DNA from: DASZIT01 sp963770635
GTDB taxonomy: Bacteria; Actinomycetota; Acidimicrobiia; Acidimicrobiales; RAAP-2
Direction of reading: 5' to 3'
Assembly: GCA_963770635.1 (NCBI GenBank)
Contig: CAVYQI010000006.1
Coordinates: 186,001 to 250,000, forward strand
Length of the DNA stretch: 64,000 nucleotides
How positions within the stretch are numbered: position 1 is the first letter of the stretch; each line of letters begins with the position of its first letter. The position numbers were made by a program, and so were the translations under genes. Below are positions 58,842-64,000 of the stretch, piece after piece. Below the pieces are notes generated by a model. It was not told the origin of the DNA and did no database searches. It saw only the letters and a program-made list of their open reading frames with translations.

Positions 58842-59825
58842 ATGCACACACGTCTGACCGAGATGCTCGGTATCGAACACCCGGTGATGCTGGCCGGCAT
58901 GGGCGGCGTCGCCTACGCCCCGTTGGTGGCCGCCGTCTCCGAGGCGGGAGGATTCGGTTGCCTGGGTGCCTCCACCATGGCCCCGGACCGGATGGTGGCG
59001 GAAATGAAAGAGGTGCGGGAGTCCACCGCCAAGCCGTTCGGGGTCGACCTGCTCACCGCCATGCCCGGGGGTATGGAGGCGCAGGTGCACCAGATCATCG
59101 AGGGCGGCGCCACCGTCTTCGTGGCCGGGCTCGGTGTTCCGAGTGACGTGGTGGAGCTGTGTCACCGCAACGGGCTGGTGGTGGTCAACATGTGCGGGAA
59201 GGTCGACCATGCCCGGCGGGCGGTCGACGCCGGATGCGACATCGTGGTGGCCCAGGGCACCGAGGCGGGCGGGCACACCGGCACGGTGGCCACCTTCCCC
59301 TTGGTCCCCCAGGTGGTCGACGCGGTGGGCGATCAGGTCCCGGTGGTGGCGGCGGGAGGCATCTTCGACGGCCGGGGGCTGGCGGCGGCCCTGGCACTCG
59401 GCGCCGTCGGGGTATGGATCGGTACCCGTTTCATCGCCACCCCGGAAGCCCAGGGGGTCACCGGGTACAAGGACGCGTTGATCAACACCGCCGAGGACGG
59501 CACGGTGGTGAGCCGGGCCTACTCGGGCAAGACGATGCGGGTCATCCGCAACGACTACACCACCTTCTTCGAGCAACACCCCGACGAGCTCCGGGCCTTC
59601 CCCGAGCAGCTCGGGCGTTCCGTCAGTGACGGGACCTTTCATCTCGGAGGCGGCGAGGACACGCCCGACGTGGACCCGAACCGCGAGTGCTACCCAACCG
59701 GGCAGGGGGTGGGCGCCATCCGAACGCTGATACCCGCCGCCACCCTGGTGGCGCAGATCGTGGACGATGCCACCCGGATCCTCGAAGGAATGGGCCAATT
59801 CCTCGCCGACCAGACCGCGAGCTGA
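58842..59825 (+). CDS. Nitronate monooxygenase-family flavoprotein
   Basis: A 327-residue TIM barrel from ATG 58842 (AGGAG before it). Signatures LGIEHPVMLAGMGGVAYAPL, FGVDLLTAMPGG, the FMN loop AQGTEAGGHTGTVATFPLVP and AAGGIFDGRGLAAAL, GTRFIATPEAQG. It resembles IpdC (1696-2796) in fold but is shorter and more like general 2-nitropropane dioxygenases or 2-enoyl-reductase-type NMO proteins. Substrate unknown. Confidence 0.88.
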   Translation: MHTRLTEMLGIEHPVMLAGMGGVAYAPLVAAVSEAGGFGCLGASTMAPDRMVAEMKEVRESTAKPFGVDLLTAMPGGMEAQVHQIIEGGATVFVAGLGVPSDVVELCHRNGLVVVNMCGKVDHARRAVDAGCDIVVAQGTEAGGHTGTVATFPLVPQVVDAVGDQVPVVAAGGIFDGRGLAAALALGAVGVWIGTRFIATPEAQGVTGYKDALINTAEDGTVVSRAYSGKTMRVIRNDYTTFFEQHPDELRAFPEQLGRSVSDGTFHLGGGEDTPDVDPNRECYPTGQGVGAIRTLIPAATLVAQIVDDATRILEGMGQFLADQTAS

Positions 59826-59867
59826 TCACCCGAAAACGAGGTCCCGGCGAGTAGTCTCCTGGTCACC

Positions 59868-60995
59868 ATGGGTGACATCGCTTCCTCTCCGCCGAGCCCC
59901 GTCCCGGCCCCGGGCTCGAAGCGTCCTCACCGGGCGCACCCCGAGCGCATCCCGGCCACCAGCTTTCCGAAGGCGGTGCGACGGTCGGTGAAGTCCGACG
60001 TTCGGATGGTGCCGGGAGTCATCAAGGTGGACGGCCGCTATCTGCGCTTTGCGGTGTCGGACAACGAGAAGACGTTCGGACCGGACGGGGAGGGGAGCCC
60101 GCCGGTGTGGGCGATCAACATCCACGGCTACTTTGCCGGGGGCGGGATGTACTGGCGAGAGAGCTCGCGGTTGGCCGATGCCCTCGGCTGGAGAGTCATC
60201 ACCCCCAGTCTTCCCGGGTTCGGGGGCAGTGATTCTCTCCCGTGGGGCCAGGTGACGATGGAGGCACTGGCCGAGCAGGTCACCGCCATCAGCGACCATG
60301 TCGGAGCCGGCCCCGCGGTGGTCCTCGGGCATTCGATGGGTGGAGCGGTGGCCATCCAATACGCCGCCACCCACCCGGAGCGCACCCTCGGGCTCATCTA
60401 CCGCGACGGCATCGCCACCCCGGCATGGCGAGACCGGCACGGGTTGTTCCCCACCCTCCTGGCCCCGGTGGCGCCCGACGCCGCGGCGTTCGGCGACCTG
60501 ATGTTCTCGCTGCTCATCGACGGTCCCGATCTACTGGTCGGGCGGATGACCTCCACCCTCCGCTCGGTCCTGCCCGACGCCCGCCGCAACATCCGGACCA
60601 TCGGCCGGACCCTACCGGTGGCCAGCCTGCTGATGGACATCGACCTCCGGCCCGAGGTCGTCGCCATCGCCGAGCGCGGTGACGTCCCGATTCTCCCGAT
60701 CTGGGGAGTGTTCGACCGGGTCGTCAACCACGAGACCGCGGAGGAGTTCGAGCGACTGACGGGGACCAAGGTGCAGTGGGTACCCGGCGGCCACAGCTGG
60801 ATGCTCGGCCGTCCTCAGGGGCAGTCCGAGGTCCTGCGCTACCTCGATGCCGGACTCGAATTTCTCGAAGCCGTCGAAGCCCGGTGGCGCCGGCTCAACC
60901 ACCGACCGGCGGCGTCGGCGGGCAAGGTCAGGCCCAGATCCAAGGCCAAGTCCGGTTCGGGATCGGGCCAGCGGACGCTACGCAGCGCCAGCTGA
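59868..60995 (+). CDS. Alpha/beta-hydrolase
   Basis: A 375-residue hydrolase. Oxyanion region INIHGYFAGGGMYWRESSRL, GFGGSD, nucleophile VLGHSMGGAVAIQYAATHPE, acid strand PILPIWGVFDRVVNHETAEE and the His in VPGGHSWML. A basic Ser/Lys/Arg-rich tail follows (RPRSKAKSGSGSGQR). It has no signal peptide, so it acts in the cytoplasm. Substrate unknown; esterase or C-C hydrolase are possible. Confidence 0.88.
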   Translation: MGDIASSPPSPVPAPGSKRPHRAHPERIPATSFPKAVRRSVKSDVRMVPGVIKVDGRYLRFAVSDNEKTFGPDGEGSPPVWAINIHGYFAGGGMYWRESSRLADALGWRVITPSLPGFGGSDSLPWGQVTMEALAEQVTAISDHVGAGPAVVLGHSMGGAVAIQYAATHPERTLGLIYRDGIATPAWRDRHGLFPTLLAPVAPDAAAFGDLMFSLLIDGPDLLVGRMTSTLRSVLPDARRNIRTIGRTLPVASLLMDIDLRPEVVAIAERGDVPILPIWGVFDRVVNHETAEEFERLTGTKVQWVPGGHSWMLGRPQGQSEVLRYLDAGLEFLEAVEARWRRLNHRPAASAGKVRPRSKAKSGSGSGQRTLRSAS

Positions 60996-61084
60996 GCTGG
61001 TGCGCCGGGCGCCGGCGGGAGTTAACGTCCTACGTAGCCGGATTTTTCCCATGGACTGACGGCTTCAGACCGTGGAGGACGAAG

Positions 61085-61459
61085 TTGCCGCTCGAGACAC
61101 GAGGAATCAGGCACGTACACCTATTGGTGTCGGACCACGCACGGTCTTTGACCTTCTACCAACAGGTGTTCGGGATGGAAGTCGGCTTCCGCGACGGCGC
61201 CATCCTGTTTCTCCATTCGCCCGGAGGCCAAGACGACTTGGCCCTGCATCAGGCCGAAACCGACGACGAAAGGGGGCGCGTTGGAGATCAAGGCGGCATG
61301 GAGCATTTCGGGATCACGGTGACCGACAGAAATCGCCTTGACGATGCGATCGATCTCGCCATCCAAGCTGGTGGGCAGCTGGTGAACAAGGGAGAACACG
61401 CCCCCGGCGTTCCATTTGCCTATATCCGAGATCCCGACGGATACGTCATCGAAATCTGA
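61085..61459 (+). CDS. VOC-family protein
   Basis: A 124-residue VOC protein from TTG 61085, chosen for the GTGGAGGACGAAG ribosome site. It has IRHVHLLVSDHARSLTFYQQ, HSPGGQDDLALHQAE, HFGITVTDRNRLDDAIDLAI and YIRDPDGYVIEI, with His and Glu metal ligands in the normal positions. Glyoxalase-like or lactoylglutathione-lyase-like; specific reaction unknown. Confidence 0.85.
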   Translation: MPLETRGIRHVHLLVSDHARSLTFYQQVFGMEVGFRDGAILFLHSPGGQDDLALHQAETDDERGRVGDQGGMEHFGITVTDRNRLDDAIDLAIQAGGQLVNKGEHAPGVPFAYIRDPDGYVIEI

Positions 61460-61518
61460 GGGCCGGACGGGCCTGAGGCCGATCCCGACCTGCGCTGAGG
61501 ATGAGGAGGACCTGCCGA

Positions 61519-61908
61519 GTGTCCACGCCAACCGAGACCGTTCAGGCGTTCATGGCCGCCTTCATCGCTGCCTGGCCCGGCGGCGACGCCGCCGATCTGG
61601 AGCGATTCTTCAGTCAGGACGCCGTCTATCACAACATCCCGATGGAGCCGGTTCAGGGCCGCGACGCCATCCTGGCTACGTTCACCGAGTTCATGGCGTT
61701 GGGTGGCGAGGTGCGCGTCGACATCCCCCACATGGTGGCCGACGGCACAATTGTGATGACTGAACGGGTCGACCATTTCGTCGGCCCGGATCAGACCATC
61801 TCGTTGCCTCTGATGGGGATCACTGAAGTTCATGACGGGGTCATCACCGCCTGGCGCGACTACTTCGACCTCACCCAGCTGGCTTCGCAAATGCCGGGCG
61901 ACGCTTAG
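61519..61908 (+). CDS. SnoaL/limonene-epoxide hydrolase-like protein
   Basis: A 129-residue NTF2-fold protein. GTG 61519 follows GGAGGA; an ATG at 61501 would add six residues. It reads PTETVQAFMAAFIAAWPGGD, FFSQDAVYHNIPMEPVQGRD and GVITAWRDYFDLTQL, matching limonene-1,2-epoxide hydrolase-type members, where Asp/Arg/Asp form the active site. A hydrolase or isomerase of small hydrophobic substrates is likely. Confidence 0.82.
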   Translation: MSTPTETVQAFMAAFIAAWPGGDAADLERFFSQDAVYHNIPMEPVQGRDAILATFTEFMALGGEVRVDIPHMVADGTIVMTERVDHFVGPDQTISLPLMGITEVHDGVITAWRDYFDLTQLASQMPGDA

Positions 61909-61926
61909 GCAGAAGTCCCACCTCAC

Positions 61927-62871
61927 TCAACCGTTGGAGACGATCCCTTGCAACATTCCGAGACCGCTCGCGGATCCCCGGAAGGGTGCGTCGCCGAACG
62001 AGAACACGCCTCCATCGGCGGCGGCAGTCCAGTATCCAGTTCCATCCGGATTCGCGGCGATGGCGACCATCGGTTGGTTCAGGTGCGAACCGCCCATCGA
62101 ACCGTAGAAGCCGGCGTCGCCAAAGGCGAATACGCCGCCATCGGAGGCAACCAGCCAATAGCCGTTGCCGTCAGGGGTAGAGGCGACGCCGACAATCGGT
62201 TGGTTCAAATGGGTTCCGCCCATTGATCCGTGGAAGCTGGCATCGCCGAAGGAGAACACCCCACCGTCCGAGGCGACCAGCCAATAGCCGTTGCCATCCG
62301 GGGTGGCGGCGATGCCGACAATCGGTTGGTTCAAATGGGTTCCGCCCATCGAACCATAAAACTGTGCCCCACAGAATGAGAAGACGCCGCCATCGGCGGC
62401 GGCCAGCAAGGCACCGTAGTGTGCGGACGCCACTCCAACCACGGGAGTGTTCGAAAGGACAGCAGACACCTTGTTGCAGGTGTCGGTATTTCCGAGTCCA
62501 ATGAGCCCACCGCCATATTGCACTTGCCCGTTACTGGCGACAAAGCGTCCCGCGATCCCTATCCAGTATCCCGGATTGACGTAGTCACCCGTAGACGCGA
62601 TGCCAATATCAGTGCATGTCCCCGATGTTTGCGGGGGACAAATTTGCGGTCCACCACCGGTTGGGTTAGCGGGGAGACTGCTCAGCGCTGGAGCGTTGAA
62701 TCCGTACGCGGTGTTGGAGACGAGTAACTCATAACCGGAACCGGTTGAAAACGGAACAATCGTGGTAGGCGTAAGCGAAGACGCCGGAGCCGCCGCATTG
62801 GCGGAACTAGTCAGGACGGCCGTGACCAGGATGGCCGAGAGCGCACAAAAGAAAACGAATCCACGTCTCAC
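61927..62871 (-). CDS. Secreted repeat protein (GGVFSFGDA repeats)
   Basis: A 314-residue exported protein with signal peptide (MRRGFVFFCALSAILVTAVL). From about residue 160 it has three full 42-residue repeats and a partial fourth, each with DGGVFSFGDA-x-FxGSMGG, then xHLNQPIVGIA and TPDGNGYWLVA. This repeat is one I recall from many Acidimicrobiia surface proteins. A beta-propeller or similar surface module is likely. Before the repeats, a region with two CxxxC-like pairs (ICPPQTSGTC and TCNK) may form disulfides. The encoding DNA has 126-base near-repeats. Confidence 0.8.
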   Translation of the reverse strand: MRRGFVFFCALSAILVTAVLTSSANAAAPASSLTPTTIVPFSTGSGYELLVSNTAYGFNAPALSSLPANPTGGGPQICPPQTSGTCTDIGIASTGDYVNPGYWIGIAGRFVASNGQVQYGGGLIGLGNTDTCNKVSAVLSNTPVVGVASAHYGALLAAADGGVFSFCGAQFYGSMGGTHLNQPIVGIAATPDGNGYWLVASDGGVFSFGDASFHGSMGGTHLNQPIVGVASTPDGNGYWLVASDGGVFAFGDAGFYGSMGGSHLNQPMVAIAANPDGTGYWTAAADGGVFSFGDAPFRGSASGLGMLQGIVSNG

Positions 62872-63018
62872 TTTCCCCCCAAATCGAATTTGCGTCTGAC
62901 GTTACGCCCCGCGAATTCGATCATATCCACGTCGGGTTGGGTACGGAGGGTTGAAGGGTTACTCCTCGATCCGAGGCGGCAACCGGCGGCCGCCGGGGCG
63001 ACGCCGAAGAGGGTCCGT

Positions 63019-63627
63019 TCAGGTGGAGGCGAGCTCGGTGTCCGGCTGCGCCACGTAGATGCTGGCTTTCGGGGCGGCCATGATCTGGCGCAGCAGCGGC
63101 TCGTAGTGCTCGAGAGGGAACGACTCGTAGGCGGGATCGAAGGCCGGTTGGTCGTACTCGGCACAGAACTCGGCGGTGTAGTCAAACCACTGCTGGCCAC
63201 GGAACTGCTCACGAATGTCGCGGTCGAGACCCAGATGATGGAAGAAGTAGTACCCCTGGAACATCCCGTGCTTTTCCATCATCCAGTGGTTTTGCTCGCT
63301 CACGAACGGCTTCGCCACCGCGGCACCGATGTCGGCGTGATTGAAGGAACCCAGCGTGTCGCCGATGTCGTGGATGAGCGCGCAGAAGACATACTCGTCA
63401 TCGCGCCCGGCCCGCTCGGCCCGGGTGGCGGTCTGCAGGCTGTGCTCCAGCCGATCGACGGCGAAGCCGCCGTAGTCGCCGCCCAACAAGCGCAGGTGGT
63501 CCATCACCCGGTCGGGCAACCCGGCGGCGGCATAGATCGCCTCGGTGGCGATGATGTCCCAGTCGGCTTTGGTGCCCTCGGTCATGGCGTGGAATTGGGC
63601 CCGGGGCTTGGTGAGTGATTCGCTCAT
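63019..63627 (-). CDS. HD-domain metalloprotein (MIOX/PhnZ-like type)
   Basis: A 202-residue protein with AGGAGGAACGA ribosome site before ATG 63627. Metal ligands: LEHSLQTATRAERAGRDDEY, VFCALIHDIGD and NHADIGAAVAKPF, plus EQNHWMMEKHGMFQGYYFFH downstream. The spacing is that of HD-type diiron oxygenases such as PhnZ and myo-inositol oxygenase relatives, as well as HD phosphohydrolases; the reaction cannot be decided. It is a single gene on its strand. Confidence 0.8.
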   Translation of the reverse strand: MSESLTKPRAQFHAMTEGTKADWDIIATEAIYAAAGLPDRVMDHLRLLGGDYGGFAVDRLEHSLQTATRAERAGRDDEYVFCALIHDIGDTLGSFNHADIGAAVAKPFVSEQNHWMMEKHGMFQGYYFFHHLGLDRDIREQFRGQQWFDYTAEFCAEYDQPAFDPAYESFPLEHYEPLLRQIMAAPKASIYVAQPDTELAST

Positions 63628-63817
63628 TCGTTCCTCCTAAGGACCGACCTGCTGTCTCCAGGCTACCCCTTCGCCGCCCGGTCCGGCTGACGGCCGTTTC
63701 AGCCATCGAACCGCTCGGCGCCTCGCTCTACCCGGGCCCGGGGAGGCGGTCCGCCCCCAGGACAACCGGTGATCTCGACTCGATCAGACATCGCCCCCGG
63801 GGATCCGGGGCAACAGG

Positions 63818-64000
63818 TCAAGTTGCCAAGAAATTTCGAAAGCGGCGCACCGCGATCCCCGACCAGATGAACTCGACGACCCCGAAGGGCCAGGCTCCCG
63901 ACAAGAATCCATAGGCGCTGGACAGTAAGCACCCGACCGCGAAGGCGAGGATGAACCCCCTACCTTGCCGCTCGAGCGCGTACATCACCATCATGAAGGA
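63818..64000 (-). CDS. Small conserved membrane protein, 5' end outside window
   Basis: Reading left from 64000, the frame gives SFMMVMYALERQGRGFILAF, then AVGCLLSSAYGFLSGAWPFG, then VVEFIWSGIAVRRF and a TGA at 63818-63820. Two membrane helices with the motif YALERxGRGFILAFA...SSAYGFLSGAWPFGVVE, a short family I have seen in many bacteria without known function. The start may be the ATG at 63994 or lie beyond the window edge. Confidence 0.6.
   Translation of the reverse strand, partial: SFMMVMYALERQGRGFILAFAVGCLLSSAYGFLSGAWPFGVVEFIWSGIAVRRFRNFLAT

Noticed and set aside
61053..61070. CTGACGGCTTCAG before the VOC gene as a further TetR operator
   Set aside because: The right arm lacks CGTCAG; only the left half fits.
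1..64000. CRISPR arrays, tRNA/rRNA genes, transposases or integrase/att sites
   Set aside because: Looked for regular spaced repeats, tRNA T-loop/acceptor patterns, transposase or recombinase motifs; found none. The only tandem repeats are inside coding sequence (61927-62871 and the Thr-rich tail).

Overview
The window is GC-rich, densely coded DNA from an actinobacterium. The gene content (ipdABC steroid-ring genes, several FadE pairs, DosR/DevR signalling, F420-type LLM and PPOX enzymes) and a secreted protein built of GGVFSFGDA-type repeats point to the Acidimicrobiia or a nearby soil/aquatic lineage; this placement is an inference. I saw no rRNA, tRNA, insertion sequence, integrase or CRISPR array.

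Layout. (1) 1-2796: end of an EchA20-like hydratase, then ipdA-ipdB-ipdC, the steroid C/D-ring module. (2) 3185-5111: a three-gene membrane operon around a b6-type cytochrome b with no Rieske or cytochrome c partner. (3) 5129-21794: a block resembling a mycobacterial dormancy (DosR) regulon: acetate kinase, a conserved membrane protein, a ferritin-like protein, phosphoketolase, three universal stress proteins, a protein acetyltransferase plus HDAC-type deacetylase, two PPOX proteins, a DevR/DosR response regulator, a DosS-like GAF kinase, an ABC exporter and an alcohol dehydrogenase. Five DosR-box-like sites (GGGNC-N4-GNCC type) lie in its intergenic regions. (4) 22416-26344: thiolase and FadE pair. 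(5) 26341-28590: SRPBCC protein and ECF sigma factor divergent from an FAD oxidoreductase across a perfect 15-bp-arm palindrome. (6) 28665-30634: frameshifted chrA, PadR regulator and a VOC protein around a PadR-like operator. (7) 30767-49683: acyl-CoA/steroid-type catabolism (SDR, lipase, amidohydrolases, second FadE pair, LLM enzyme, hydratase, aldehyde dehydrogenase, cyclase, hydrolase), a toxin-antitoxin-like pair, and two divergent TetR genes. (8) 49699-53999: PPOX protein and two ABC transporters. (9) 54015-64000: PLP lyase, UppP, MarR-MFS, nitronate monooxygenase-like enzyme, hydrolases, a secreted repeat protein, an HD protein and a partial membrane protein.

How it works together. Two regulatory networks can be read from the sequence. 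A 17-bp palindrome (consensus NCTGACGNNNYGTCAGA) occurs five times, each time in a promoter region: between the thiolase and FadE genes, before two amidohydrolases, before an aldehyde dehydrogenase, and between the two divergent TetR genes. This looks like one TetR regulon for acyl-CoA or amide catabolism. Separately, the DosR-like block joins phosphoketolase/acetate kinase energy metabolism, universal stress proteins and a reversible lysine-acetylation pair under what looks like hypoxia/redox control.

Caution: several genes carry single-base frameshifts near short G or C runs (kinase and ABC exporter at 16.1-18.4 kb, chrA at 28.7-29.8 kb, and isolated cases elsewhere). They may be assembly indels rather than real decay.
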